NCBI GenBank assembly: GCA_023657425.1
Contig: JAGTJW010000001.1
Span: 310,001 to 374,000, forward strand
From: Ideonella sp. WA131b
Lineage (GTDB): Bacteria; Pseudomonadota; Gammaproteobacteria; Burkholderiales; Burkholderiaceae_C
Direction of reading: 5' to 3'
Length of the DNA: 64,000 bases
Both the position numbers and the translations under genes were made by a program. The notes under the pieces are model-generated. The model ran no database searches and was not told where the DNA came from. It saw only the letters and a list, made by a program, of their open reading frames with translations. Below, piece after piece: positions 1-8,925 of the stretch (positions are counted from its first letter, which is position 1; each line of letters starts with the position of its first letter).

Positions 1-1
1 C

Positions 2-70
2 GACCTGCTGCGCAGGGAAGCCGAGGTCTGGAGCCCGCTCGTGCGCCAACTGGGCCTGAAGACGGAATGA
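2..70 (+). CDS. 3' end of a TctC/Bug-type tripartite tricarboxylate transporter substrate-binding protein (partial)
   Basis: Only the last 22 codons are in the window. They read ...LLRREAEVWSPLVRQLGLKTE before TGA, which resembles the C-terminal helix of Bug/TctC periplasmic solute-binding proteins (acidic residue, aromatic, then a short helix ending in G-(L/I)-K/R). The stop overlaps the start of the next gene as ATGA, so the two are translationally coupled. If the call is right, the protein delivers a carboxylate to a TctAB permease and the downstream CoA-transferase and lyase metabolise it. The call rests on a short tail and on context. Confidence 0.5.
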   Translation, partial: DLLRREAEVWSPLVRQLGLKTE

Positions 71-1317
71 AGGCGGCACAAGAGCTGCCGGCAGCGCAGC
101 TGCAGCCGGGCGCATGTGGCCCGCTGCAGGGTGTGCGGGTGGTCGACCTGTCGCGCCTGGTGGCCGGCAACATGCTGACGCTGCAACTGGGGGACTTCGG
201 CGCCGATGTCATCAAGGTCGAGGCGGCCGGTTCCGGCGACACGCTGCGCGAGTGGCGCGAGTCGCATGCCGACTTCCCCGCAGGCTTTGACGGCTGGTGG
301 CGCACCTATGCCCGCAACAAGCGCAGCCTGGCGCTGGACCTGCGCAACGCCGAAGCCATGGCCTGGCTGCGCCGCCTGATCGACACCGCGCAGGTGCTGG
401 TGGAGAGCTTCCGCCCCGGCACGCTGGAGGCCATGGGTCTGGCGCCCGATGCGCTGGGGGTGTCCAACCCACGCCTGGTGGTGGTGCGGCTCTCAGGTTG
501 GGGCCAGACGGGCCCGTATCGCGAGCTGCCGGGCTTCGGCAGCCTGATCGAAGGCTTCAGCGGCTATGCCCACAAGCACCGCGGCGCCGATGGCACGCCC
601 CAACTGCCCAACCTGGCGATGGCCGACATGATCACGGGCCTGACCGGCGCCTTCGCGACCTTGGCCGCGCTGCGCGAAGTGGAGGTGCGCGGCGGCCGCG
701 GTCAGGTGCTCGACCTGTCGCTGCTGGAACCCATGCTCGCCATCATGGGCCCGGATGTCAGCGCCTTTGCGGCCACGGGGGTGGATGCCGAGCCCGGCCG
801 CAAGATTGCATCGCCGCGCGGCAGCTACCGCTGCAAGGACGGCCTGTGGGTGTCGATGAGCGGCTCCACCGACACCATGGCGCGACGCGTGTTCGAGGCC
901 ATCGGCCGCCCGGCGCTGATGGATGAGCCCCGCTTCAACACCAACGCCGCCCGACTGGCCCACGACCAGGAGCTGGACGCGATGGTCGCCGGTTTCATTG
1001 CCGGGCTTGACCAGGGCGAGTGCCTGGCGCTGTTCCGCCGCCACGGCGTGACGGTGGGCCCGATCTATGCGCCCCCGCAATTGCTGGCCGATGCCCACGT
1101 GGTCGAGCGCGGCGTCTACGTGCGCCTGGACAGCGGCGACGGCACCGAGCCCACGGTGATGCACCAGGTGACGCCGCGCCTGCAAGGCACGCCCGGCAGC
1201 ATCCGCCGCGCCGCGCCCGCACGCGGCCAGCACACCCACGAGCTGCTGGCCGAGCTGGGCGCCACGTCTGCCGAGCGCGAGGCGCTGCAGCGCCAAGGAG
1301 CGATCGAGTGCAGCTGA
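67..1317 (+). CDS. CaiB/BaiF family CoA-transferase (family III)
   Basis: This 416-aa cytoplasmic enzyme moves CoA between carboxylic acids. The N-terminal GVRVVDLSRLVAGN and FGADVIKVE segments, and RNKRSLALDLRN near residue 85, are standard for family III. Asp187 in the AMADMITGLTGA segment fits the catalytic Asp that forms the acyl-aspartyl intermediate. Length is normal for the family. The ATG start overlaps the upstream TctC stop (ATGA). The next gene starts inside this gene's end, with its ribosome-binding site in this coding sequence. Pairing a family III transferase with a CitE-like lyase suggests activation and cleavage of a branched or hydroxy dicarboxylate, such as an itaconate/citramalate-type substrate; the substrate is inference. 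Confidence 0.9.
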   Translation: MKAAQELPAAQLQPGACGPLQGVRVVDLSRLVAGNMLTLQLGDFGADVIKVEAAGSGDTLREWRESHADFPAGFDGWWRTYARNKRSLALDLRNAEAMAWLRRLIDTAQVLVESFRPGTLEAMGLAPDALGVSNPRLVVVRLSGWGQTGPYRELPGFGSLIEGFSGYAHKHRGADGTPQLPNLAMADMITGLTGAFATLAALREVEVRGGRGQVLDLSLLEPMLAIMGPDVSAFAATGVDAEPGRKIASPRGSYRCKDGLWVSMSGSTDTMARRVFEAIGRPALMDEPRFNTNAARLAHDQELDAMVAGFIAGLDQGECLALFRRHGVTVGPIYAPPQLLADAHVVERGVYVRLDSGDGTEPTVMHQVTPRLQGTPGSIRRAAPARGQHTHELLAELGATSAEREALQRQGAIECS

Positions 1318-2168
1318 AGTCCATCCGCTCGCTGCTGTTTCTGCCGGCCACCGCCGACCACCTGCTGGCCAAGGCCACCGAGCGGGGCGCCGATGCGCTG
1401 GTGGTGGACCTGGAAGACGCCATCCCCCCCGACCGCAAGGCCGAAGCCCGCCCGATGGCGCGCGCGGCGGTGGCGCAACTGGCGGCACGCGGCGCCCGGG
1501 TGGTGCTGCGCGTGAACAGCGAACCGGCCTTGTGGCAGCAAGACCTCCAGGGCATGCCGCTGCAGAGCCTGGCCGCCGTGATGTTGCCCAAGGTGGAGAC
1601 CGTCGCGCAGCTGGAAGCCTTTGCGCAAGCACTGGCCGCCCACGCAGCCGCGGGCGGCGAGCAGGGCCACGCGCCACCGCCGATCGCGGCTTTGCTGGAA
1701 ACGCCGCGTGGGGTGCTGGCGGCCGCTCAAGTCGCGGCCCACCCGGCGCTGTGCGCACTGGGCTTCGGCGCCGAGGACTACGCCGGTGCCCTGGGCGTGC
1801 CACCCGAGCCGGCTGCGCTGACCTGGCCTGCACAACAGGTGCTGACCTGCGCACACGCCCACGGCCTGGCCTGCTGGGGCCTGGCCGGCAGCATTGCGGT
1901 GGTGGATGACGTGGCGGGCTTCGAGCACACCGTGCGCGCCGGCCGCGCGATGGGCTTCACCGGTTCGGTCTGCATCCACCCGCGGCAGGTGCCCATCGTC
2001 AACCGCGGCTTCTCGCCCTCGGAGGCCGAGCGCACCTGGGCCGCGCGCGTCGTGGCCGCCGATGAAGCGGCACGCGCGGCGGGCCTGGGCGCGGTGCTGC
2101 TGGACGGCCGGATGATCGACCGGCCCATCGTTGAGCGTGCGCGCCGCTGGTTGGCATTCAACGAATGA
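1308..2168 (+). CDS. HpcH/HpaI aldolase / CitE-like (citrate lyase beta, malyl/citramalyl-CoA lyase) family protein
   Basis: This 286-aa TIM-barrel enzyme probably cleaves a 3-hydroxyacyl-CoA such as malyl-, methylmalyl- or citramalyl-CoA. SIRSLLFLPA at the N-terminus, ALVVDLEDAIPP near residue 30-40, LRVNS, and ALLETPRGV with its metal-binding Glu are CitE hallmarks. The C-terminal GFTGSVCIHPRQV is also typical. The start is GTG at 1308, because AAGGAG lies 7 nt upstream and the protein then begins exactly where the family does; the longer reading frame to 1020 is a shadow of the CoA-transferase. It overlaps that gene by 10 nt and the following hydrolase by 4 nt (ATGA). Confidence 0.9.
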   Translation: MQLKSIRSLLFLPATADHLLAKATERGADALVVDLEDAIPPDRKAEARPMARAAVAQLAARGARVVLRVNSEPALWQQDLQGMPLQSLAAVMLPKVETVAQLEAFAQALAAHAAAGGEQGHAPPPIAALLETPRGVLAAAQVAAHPALCALGFGAEDYAGALGVPPEPAALTWPAQQVLTCAHAHGLACWGLAGSIAVVDDVAGFEHTVRAGRAMGFTGSVCIHPRQVPIVNRGFSPSEAERTWAARVVAADEAARAAGLGAVLLDGRMIDRPIVERARRWLAFNE

Positions 2169-3400
2169 GCTCAGCGCTTGCGGCTGCAGGCCATTGGGTG
2201 ACCGTCTGGGCGGCGTCTGCACAAGGCGCCTACCCGGTGGGCTCCACGATCGCCCAGCCCGACTTGAGCAGGGCACTGCCAGACGCCACTCAAGGTCTGG
2301 TCAACCAGTCGTTTCGCATGGTGTTGCGGCCGGGCCTGTGGTCGGCGCGTTTCAGGCTGCGTCTGAGCAACCACTTTGGCGACCGACCGTTGCAGTTGCG
2401 CGGCATGAGCCTGGGTCTGCATCAGGGTGGCGGCGCTCTTGCGCCCGGCACCCGGGTCGAGTTGCCCGACCAGTCCCTGGCCGCCGGGGCGTGCGAATGG
2501 GTACCGGCCGTCGAGTGGACGGCGTTGCCGGCAACACCGCAACCGATGCTGGGCCGAAGCCTCGCCTTCAGTGCGTGGGTAGACGGTGCCAGCGGCCCGA
2601 TCACCTGGCACGCCAAGGCGATGGCCACTTCGTACCTGTCTGCGCCAGGCGACCGACGGGCTGCGGGTTCCGACAGCGAGCTGGGCTTCCCGTACACGAC
2701 CACGTCGACCTTCTTCGTCGACGCCCTGGACGCGTGGCTGCCGGCGGGTGTGCAGGCACTCGTCGCCTTGGGCGATTCGCTGACCGATGGCACCGCCACC
2801 ACCCTCAACGGCCACGACCGCTGGACCGACGTGCTGCAGCGCGAACTGTGGGGCGCGGGGCGCCAGGATGTGGCCGTCGTCAACGCCGGCATTGGCGGCA
2901 ACCAGGTGCGGGGTCCTGACGAAGCGGCAGGCCCCTGGCGCGGCGGCCCTGCGGCCATCGAGCGGCTGGAGCGCGACGTGCTGGCCCTGTCCGGCGTGGG
3001 CACCGTCTTCTGGCTGCAAGGGATCAACGATTTCAGCGACAACGGCCAGGCCGACGCCGTGACCGTGGCCCGGGCCATGGCCGGCGCCGTGAAGCACTTG
3101 CGAGCCAAGGGCCTGCGCGTCATTGGCGCGACACTGCCCAGCGCGCTGAACAGCACACGGCCCGGCCACGGCGGCGCACTGCAGGACAGCCGCCGGCAGG
3201 CCTTCAATGCCGAGGTGCGCCGGGGCGCGTTGTTCGATGAGTTCGCAGACCTGGACCGCGCACTGACCGACCCACACAGCGGTGCACTGCAGGCCGCGTT
3301 CAACGGCGACAGCACCACGGGCGAGCCAGGCGACGGCGTCCACCCCAACCGCGCGGGCCATGCCGCCATGGCCCGCTGCATCCTTGAAAGCTTGCGATGA
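2165..3400 (+). CDS. SGNH/GDSL-family hydrolase
   Basis: A 411-aa esterase/lipase-like protein. The catalytic block I ALGDSLTDG puts the nucleophile Ser near residue 205. Block II GIGGNQV, block III GINDFSD and block V GDGVHPNRAGH (catalytic Asp and His) all follow in order. The first 200 residues form a beta-rich accessory domain, as in two-domain SGNH hydrolases acting on acylated sugars or other esters. No convincing signal peptide is seen, although the N-terminus is mildly hydrophobic. The start overlaps the CitE stop (ATGA), so it belongs to the same operon. The substrate cannot be told from sequence. Confidence 0.87.
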   Translation: MSSALAAAGHWVTVWAASAQGAYPVGSTIAQPDLSRALPDATQGLVNQSFRMVLRPGLWSARFRLRLSNHFGDRPLQLRGMSLGLHQGGGALAPGTRVELPDQSLAAGACEWVPAVEWTALPATPQPMLGRSLAFSAWVDGASGPITWHAKAMATSYLSAPGDRRAAGSDSELGFPYTTTSTFFVDALDAWLPAGVQALVALGDSLTDGTATTLNGHDRWTDVLQRELWGAGRQDVAVVNAGIGGNQVRGPDEAAGPWRGGPAAIERLERDVLALSGVGTVFWLQGINDFSDNGQADAVTVARAMAGAVKHLRAKGLRVIGATLPSALNSTRPGHGGALQDSRRQAFNAEVRRGALFDEFADLDRALTDPHSGALQAAFNGDSTTGEPGDGVHPNRAGHAAMARCILESLR

Positions 3401-3842
3401 ACCCCCTTCCCAACCCATTCGACCCCCGTTTGCGCGACGACCTGGCGCCAACGAAAAAGCCCTGCTGCACTTCATGTCCGACTGCATGCATGGCCACGAC
3501 ATGGGCCTTGTCGACCGCTATGTGGCCGAGGACTACATCCAGCACACACCAGGCATCGGGCAAGGGCGCGATGGCTTGCGCCACTACCTGGAACAGGTGG
3601 CCTGGAAGCGCCCGGGCCGGCTGACATGGCGGCCTATCCATCTGTTCGCGTGCGGCGACTTTGTCATCCTGCACAAGCTCTTGCCGGCCACCGTGATCGC
3701 CGACTTCATGCGCTTCAACGCCCAGGGTCTGATGGCAGAGCATTGGGACGTGGTACAGCCCCTGCCGGAGCCTGACTACGATCCCATGCGGCTGTCTAGC
3801 GAGAACCTGTCCCGGTTCTCGGCGTTGTTCAAGATCACCTGA
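3397..3842 (+). CDS. NTF2-like / SnoaL-type protein with an apparent frameshift
   Basis: The recognisable part (3474-3842 and just upstream) reads ANEKALLHFMSD..., then VDRYVAEDYIQHTPGIGQG and EHWDVVQPLP, which is the SnoaL-like cone-fold family. It has no ATG at the expected place. The ATG at 3397 overlaps the hydrolase stop as ATGA, like the other junctions here, but it reads a different frame (MNPLPNPFDPRLRDDLAPTKK). The two frames join at a run of five A at 3454-3458, where one extra base would give a normal protein of about 148 residues. Either one A was lost (mutation or sequencing error), ribosomes slip there, or translation starts internally at 3474. Function is unknown. Confidence 0.6.
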
Positions 3843-3993
3843 AAGCCGCTTCCATCGGCGTGATGGCCTCCCCAGATTCGACAAGGGGAGCGGCGGAACG
3901 TCAGCTTCTGGACCAGGAGCGGGCGTTCGCTCCAACCCCGCCCGGGCTGAGCCCGACACCGCGCAAGTGTCTCCAGCCGTGCCCACCGCCTGA

Positions 3994-4725
3994 TCAACCC
4001 CGACGCAGCGCCCAGACCCCGGCGGCCAGCATCCAGACCGACAGCAGGCTCACCGCGGCGGCCACGGGAACGATGTCCGCTGCGCCGAACACAGGCAGCA
4101 GCAGGCCGGCGAGCAAGGCCGTGCTCGCCAGGCCCAGGCCCGCCAGCCAGCGCGGCATGCCGCCGCTGCGCAGCGCAGCCACACACAGCGTGCCCAGGGA
4201 CAGCGCCATGAACAAGGCCACGCCCAGCACCTCGCCGATGCCGCCGCCGTAGGTCGTCACCGCGGTGAAGACGAGCTCGATCTGGCCGCGCGTGCTCGGG
4301 TCGGCGGCCGCGTGGGCCGCGGCCAGCGCGGGCATCACCGTCAGCCAGCGCAGGATGCCGATGGCGCGCGCCAGGGCGGAGAGCGCGCCGAACGCCGCCA
4401 CGGTGGCCGCCACAGGGTGCTGCAGGCCGCCGAACACCTTGGCGGCCAGGCCGATCATCACCGGCGCCACCAGGATCGAATACAGCAGGTACACGCCATA
4501 GCCCAGCGTCACCATGCCAGCGTTGGCGTGGATCGCCGCGAGCTGCTCGGCGGCGGGCTTGTCCAACGAGGCCGGCCAGCCGATGGCTGCGCCCAGGATC
4601 ACCACCGGGGCGAACGACAGCAGCGCATCGGCGATGAGCAGGGCGCCCAGGCCGCGCGTGGCGCCCTTGGTGCTGGCGGAGGTTTCGAGAGGGCGGCGCT
4701 CGGCCGCGTGGACGGGGTTGGTCAT
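3994..4725 (-). CDS. DUF4386-family integral membrane protein
   Basis: A 243-aa protein with about six hydrophobic segments, the first two being GALLIADALLSFAPVVILGA and VTLGYGVYLLYSILVAPVMIGL. Layout and length fit the DUF4386 family of unknown function. ATG at 4725 is used because the longer frame upstream runs antisense through the next gene. It is followed, after about 150 bp without genes, by the convergent end of the first operon. The gene lies 74 bp downstream of the NAD(P)-binding protein on the same strand and may be co-transcribed with it under the divergent LysR regulator. Confidence 0.75.
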   Translation of the reverse strand: MTNPVHAAERRPLETSASTKGATRGLGALLIADALLSFAPVVILGAAIGWPASLDKPAAEQLAAIHANAGMVTLGYGVYLLYSILVAPVMIGLAAKVFGGLQHPVAATVAAFGALSALARAIGILRWLTVMPALAAAHAAADPSTRGQIELVFTAVTTYGGGIGEVLGVALFMALSLGTLCVAALRSGGMPRWLAGLGLASTALLAGLLLPVFGAADIVPVAAAVSLLSVWMLAAGVWALRRG

Positions 4726-4799
4726 GGCTGGACTCCGGTTGCGTTGGCCAGGGGTTTTGAAGGGGTGGGGTGCAGAGTGCGCCGTACGGGCGTGGTGGC

Positions 4800-5795
4800 T
4801 CAGCGCGCGGTGGCGCCGACCGGCACCGTGGGCGGCGCGGGCTGCAGTGCAACAAGTGCAGCGCGCAGCGCCAGGTCGATCGGGGTGGCTGCGGGCAACA
4901 ACAGGGTCTGCGGCGCGCTGCCGGCCAGGGCATGCGGCACGGTCCACAGGTAGGCCATCTCGGCCAGCTCGCGCCACATCGGCACCACCAGGCTGCCCAG
5001 GCGGATCACGCCCCACGGCATGCCGCCCTGCCTGAAGCCGCCGGGCGGGGCCAGGCCGAGCCCGGCCGCGGCGCGTTCGATGCCGGCGAGCAACTGCGCG
5101 CCGGTGAGCGTGTAACCGGCGAAGTGCAGGGTGGCGAAAGCCGGCAGGCCGTGCGTCTGTGCTGCGGCAACGAAGGCTCGGGCGAGGTCGGGAAGGTAGG
5201 CCCAGGCATGCGGCACGTCGAGCGGGCCAGGGTAGGCCAGCTTGCCCTGGGCCACCGACTTGGCAATGACCAGGTCGAACCAGCTGCCCGCACCGGAGCC
5301 GAAGAAGTCGCCCGCGCGCAGCACCGTGGCGCGCAGCGTGCCGGCGCCGCAGCGGCGCGCCATCTCGGCTTCGATGGCCACGCGGATGCGGCCTTTGCGG
5401 GTGTCGGCACGCTGCGGCGTGTCTTCGCACAGCAGCGCCGGCATCTGCGTGCCGAAGTTGTAGACGTTGCCCGGCAGCATGAAGCGCGCCCCCAGGCGCT
5501 GCGCCAAGTCCATGCCGGCGACGGCCATCGGCATCGCCTCCTGCGCCCAGCGGGTGTAGACCGGGTTCAGCGCGTAGACCACCACTTGCGCGCCAGCGGC
5601 CTGCGCGGCCAGCGCATCGGGCTCGTTCAGCTGGGCTTGCACCAGCCGCACGCCAGCAGGCATGCAGGCCGCGGCGTTGCGTCGCACCTGCGCCAGAACC
5701 TGCCAGCCAGCGGCGTCGAAAGCCTGCGCGGCGGCCAGGCCGAGGCGGCCGTTGGCGCCGAGGATGAGGACGCTAGGGCGTTGCGAGGTGTTCAT
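4800..5795 (-). CDS. NAD(P)-binding epimerase/reductase-like protein
   Basis: A 331-aa atypical short-chain dehydrogenase. The N-terminal VLILGANGRLG is a glycine-rich Rossmann motif for NAD(P), and the protein continues with LPGNVYNFG, as in NAD-dependent epimerase/dehydratase-like sugar or quinone reductases. The classical YxxxK pair is not obvious. ATG at 5795 is preferred: GGAG lies upstream at good spacing and the Rossmann strand starts eight residues in. It is divergent from the LysR gene across 98 bp, the usual arrangement of a LysR regulator and its target. Substrate unknown. Confidence 0.78.
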   Translation of the reverse strand: MNTSQRPSVLILGANGRLGLAAAQAFDAAGWQVLAQVRRNAAACMPAGVRLVQAQLNEPDALAAQAAGAQVVVYALNPVYTRWAQEAMPMAVAGMDLAQRLGARFMLPGNVYNFGTQMPALLCEDTPQRADTRKGRIRVAIEAEMARRCGAGTLRATVLRAGDFFGSGAGSWFDLVIAKSVAQGKLAYPGPLDVPHAWAYLPDLARAFVAAAQTHGLPAFATLHFAGYTLTGAQLLAGIERAAAGLGLAPPGGFRQGGMPWGVIRLGSLVVPMWRELAEMAYLWTVPHALAGSAPQTLLLPAATPIDLALRAALVALQPAPPTVPVGATAR

Positions 5796-5893
5796 GGGGG
5801 TTCTCCGGTGTGTGGAGTTCATGAACGCAACTCTGGACGCCCCTGACTTATTCGACAATCGCCGCAGACAGCAACACAGCTATACACCTTTGC

Positions 5894-6808
5894 ATGCCTG
5901 AAGACAACCTCGAAGGTTTCGACTGGTCGCTGGCCAAGAGCTTCCTGGCGGTGCTCGACGCCGGCAGCCTGATGGGTGCCGCACGCCGCCTGCAGGCGCA
6001 GCAGCCCACGCTGTCGCGGCACATCGCCGAACTCGAGGCGCAGCTCGGCGTGCCGCTGTTCGAGCGTACCGGCCGTGGCGTCACGCCCACGGCCGCGGCC
6101 TTGGCCATCGCCGACGCCGCGCGGCAGATGCAGGACGGCGCGGGCGCGCTCGCCCGCAGCCTGGCCAAGAGCCGCGACGCGACCACGGGCACCGTGCGTG
6201 TCACCACCAGCCAGGTCGCCGCCATCTGGATGCTGCCGCCGCTGCTGGCGCAGCTGCAGCAGGCCGAGCCGGGCATCGACATCGAGTTGGTGGCATCGAA
6301 CCAACTCACCAACCTGCTGCGCCGCGAAGCCGACATCGCCGTGCGCATGGTGCGACCGCAGCAGGGCTCGCTGGTCGCGCGCAAGCTGGCGGACATCCCG
6401 ATCGTTGCCGCCGCGCACGAGAGCTACCTGGCGCGCGCCGGCACGCCGCGCCGGCCCGAAGACCTTCTTGGCCACCGCCTGATCGGCTACGACCGCGATG
6501 AGACCATCGTGCGCGGCTTCGCGGGCATGGGCCTGGCGCTGGCGCGCGAGCGCTTTGCGTTGCGCACCGACGACCAGGTGGCCTACGGCCGGCTCGTCGC
6601 CGCCGGTGCAGGTATCGGCTTCGTGGCGCGCTACAACATCGACCACTGGCCCGGCGTGCTGCAGGTGCTGCCGCAACTGCCGATCCCGCCACTGCCCTGC
6701 TGGCTGGCGGTGCACCGAGAGATTCGCGGCAACCGGCTGGTGCGGCGGGTGTACGACTTTCTCGCCGAGGCCATCCCTGCGGCGGTGGCTGGCCCGACAG
6801 GCGGCTGA
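5894..6808 (+). CDS. LysR-family transcriptional regulator
   Basis: A 304-aa regulator. The N-terminal winged helix-turn-helix reads FDWSLAKSFLAVLDAGSLMGAARRLQAQQPTLSRHIAELEAQLGVPLFERTGRGVTPT, split here only by normal family variation. The rest is a LysR substrate-binding domain (VRVTTSQVAAIWMLPPLLAQL, DIAVRMVRP). It probably controls the divergent NAD(P)-binding gene and its DUF4386 neighbour from sites in 5796-5893. The inducer is unknown. Confidence 0.9.
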   Translation: MPEDNLEGFDWSLAKSFLAVLDAGSLMGAARRLQAQQPTLSRHIAELEAQLGVPLFERTGRGVTPTAAALAIADAARQMQDGAGALARSLAKSRDATTGTVRVTTSQVAAIWMLPPLLAQLQQAEPGIDIELVASNQLTNLLRREADIAVRMVRPQQGSLVARKLADIPIVAAAHESYLARAGTPRRPEDLLGHRLIGYDRDETIVRGFAGMGLALARERFALRTDDQVAYGRLVAAGAGIGFVARYNIDHWPGVLQVLPQLPIPPLPCWLAVHREIRGNRLVRRVYDFLAEAIPAAVAGPTGG

Positions 6809-6938
6809 GCGCGTTAGCCCCTGCCGCGCCGTGCTTGCCGTTCCTGCCACGCAGCGGGCTTGCGGCTCAAGTTAGGCGCCAAACGGCCGAAGCGACGTGG
6901 AGGCCCGCCCGCGGACGGACGGCGCAGACGGAGCACCG

Positions 6939-7559
6939 ATGGCAACGGAACTGCAGTGGACCTATGAACGAGACGAGTGCTGGGGCCCGGACGGCGAACC
7001 CCTGCTGAGTGCCCTGTTGCAGGGCGAGCAACTGCAGCTGAGGGTGCGCAACTCGCGCCGCTTCGGGGTGGAGGTGGTGGTCGGGGCGGCCGGCAGCGCC
7101 GACCTGCACGGCGGCACCGAAGGCCCCGTGCTCAAGGTGAGTTTCGACGACCGGGCGCTGCAGCCGCTGCCCGCACGGGTGCAGGACAGCCGGCGGCTGG
7201 CCTTCGTGGCCGACGTGCGCGGCATGGTGGCCGAGCTGAACTGCACCAACCGCCTGCGCCTGCACGCCCGGGCCGAGGGCGGCGGCGTGTGGCTGCAGCT
7301 GGACGCGACGATCGACGACCTTCGGCTGGACCGTCTGGTGGAACCGGACAGCCAGGTGCTGCTGGTCTATCCCCGGCCCGACCGCCCGGCTGCCGTGCGG
7401 CGTTCTGCGCAGGCCGTGCCTGCCCCCACGCACGCGGCTGCACCGCAGTCGGGCCCGTCGGCGGTGGCCGATCTGGTCAACGCCGTGGCGCCGCTGGCGG
7501 GCCTGGTCATCGGTGCCAAGCTCGGCCGGTCGATGTTCGGGCCTGGTCGCAGTGATTGA
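6939..7559 (+). CDS. Conserved hypothetical protein, first of an overlapping pair
   Basis: A 206-aa acidic protein of unknown function with no signal peptide. The N-terminal two thirds look beta-rich, and a Pro/Ala-rich stretch leads to a short hydrophobic C-terminal segment (LVNAVAPLAGLVIGAKLG). That segment could be a weak membrane anchor. ATG at 6939 follows GGAG by 5 nt; a GTG at 6897 is possible but lacks a ribosome-binding site. It overlaps the next gene by 8 nt, so the two are probably made together. Confidence 0.6.
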   Translation: MATELQWTYERDECWGPDGEPLLSALLQGEQLQLRVRNSRRFGVEVVVGAAGSADLHGGTEGPVLKVSFDDRALQPLPARVQDSRRLAFVADVRGMVAELNCTNRLRLHARAEGGGVWLQLDATIDDLRLDRLVEPDSQVLLVYPRPDRPAAVRRSAQAVPAPTHAAAPQSGPSAVADLVNAVAPLAGLVIGAKLGRSMFGPGRSD

Positions 7560-8850
7560 CGCGCCTGCCCGCGACGCCGGCCCGACGCAGGCACCGCCCT
7601 CGCCCGTGGATGTGCCCCCAGGCGAGCCCGCTGCCACGGTGCCGCACCCGTCGTTCGCCCAGTGGCGAGCCTTGGCGCGGCTGTGCCGCACGGCCGAGGC
7701 CGCCGAGCCCGGCATCGGCCGGCTGCTCAGGCCCCAGGCACCGCAGTGCGCGCAGGCCCTGCGCCGCGCCCGCGCCGCCTGGCGGCAGCGGCGCAGCGAT
7801 CCGCTGGCCACGAACCGGGCGCCGCCGTGGCGCGCCCTGGTGGCCCTGGCCGCGGCGGCGCAGGGCCTCGAACAGCGCTTGCGCGCCCGCCCGGCCGGCT
7901 TCTTTGCGCCGGCCGGCAGCGCCATCGGCCAGGGCCTGCTGCTGCAGATGCCGGTGATGAAGGCCTGGCTGCAGACGGGCTTCCAGCAGGCGGCGGCGGT
8001 GCCCCGCGACGCGCCCCGGGACGAGGCGCTGGCCCGGGCCGGCGAAGCGGTGGTGGGCCAGTGCCTGGTGCTGTGCGGCGCCGTGGACGGCTTCGAGCGG
8101 CGCAACCACCTGGTGCAGCTGCTCGGCGACCATGGGCACCGCGAGCCGCTGCTGCGCCTGGTGCGGCGCGCCGGCCGTGACTGGCTGCCCAAGGGCTGGG
8201 CCGAGCGCTGGGAGCAGATCACCGGTGTCGGCCAGGACAAGGCGGCCATCGAAGCCCTGCAGGCCGCGATGGCCCAGGCCGCGCCCGCGCTCGACCGCTG
8301 GGCGCAGCCGCCCACACCGCCCACACCGGCTGCACCATCACCCGCTCCGCTGGTGGCCGTGCCCGCTGCGGCATCCGGCGTGTCAGGGCGCTGGCCGGCT
8401 TCGGGTGCCGCCGGCATGCCCATGATCCTGCGGGCGCGGCACCTGCCCGGGCGCGTGCTGTGGGGGGCCGGTGCCGCGGCCGTGCTGGCGCTGGCCACCA
8501 GCCTGGTGCTGCATCTGCGTGCCGGCAACGGCGCCACCGATGCGTTGTGGGTGGTCTTCCACGAGGACGGCGGGAAGACGATGTCCATCGATCCGGAGAG
8601 CATCCGCCGCGACGGCCGCCAGCTCACCTACCGCGTGGGTGTGGTCTGGCTGCGCGAACGGCGGTCGTCGGTGGCCGTCTTCACCACCGATTGCGTCACC
8701 CGCGAGCGCCGGCTGGAGACCGTGCAGCACTACAGCGGCACCCGCTACGACACCGCCACGCGGTACGAGGTGCGGGGCACACCGGCCGGTGCCTGGCCGC
8801 CCACCGGGGTGGACGTGGCGCTGCTGCGGGCGGCCTGCGCGCAGCCTTGA
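7552..8850 (+). CDS. Membrane-anchored hypothetical protein with an Adhesin_E-like C-terminal domain
   Basis: A 432-aa protein in three parts. An Arg/Ala-rich helical N-terminal region of about 250 residues comes first. A Pro-rich linker and one membrane helix follow (VLWGAGAAAVLALATSLVLHL, near residue 300). The C-terminal domain begins DALWVVFHEDGGKTMSIDPE and contains TDCVTRERRL. This C-terminal pattern (ID-x-S-I-R-x-x-G, then a Cys and RR) resembles surface-adhesin E-type domains, but that assignment is tentative. The start is GTG at 7552, overlapping the previous gene. The helix in mid-protein implies a cytoplasmic N-terminus and a periplasmic C-terminus. No function can be assigned. Confidence 0.55.
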   Translation: MIDAPARDAGPTQAPPSPVDVPPGEPAATVPHPSFAQWRALARLCRTAEAAEPGIGRLLRPQAPQCAQALRRARAAWRQRRSDPLATNRAPPWRALVALAAAAQGLEQRLRARPAGFFAPAGSAIGQGLLLQMPVMKAWLQTGFQQAAAVPRDAPRDEALARAGEAVVGQCLVLCGAVDGFERRNHLVQLLGDHGHREPLLRLVRRAGRDWLPKGWAERWEQITGVGQDKAAIEALQAAMAQAAPALDRWAQPPTPPTPAAPSPAPLVAVPAAASGVSGRWPASGAAGMPMILRARHLPGRVLWGAGAAAVLALATSLVLHLRAGNGATDALWVVFHEDGGKTMSIDPESIRRDGRQLTYRVGVVWLRERRSSVAVFTTDCVTRERRLETVQHYSGTRYDTATRYEVRGTPAGAWPPTGVDVALLRAACAQP

Positions 8851-8925
8851 CGCGCCGGCAGGCCGGCGCCGCTGGCCCGGGGCAGCCGCTTTGCCAACAT
8901 GCCGCCGCGTGCAACGCGGCAGTGC

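Noticed and set aside
3916-3933. Hairpin GGAGCG/CGCTCC between the NTF2-like and DUF4386 genes
   Set aside because: Six-bp stem, no T tract; too weak to call a terminator.
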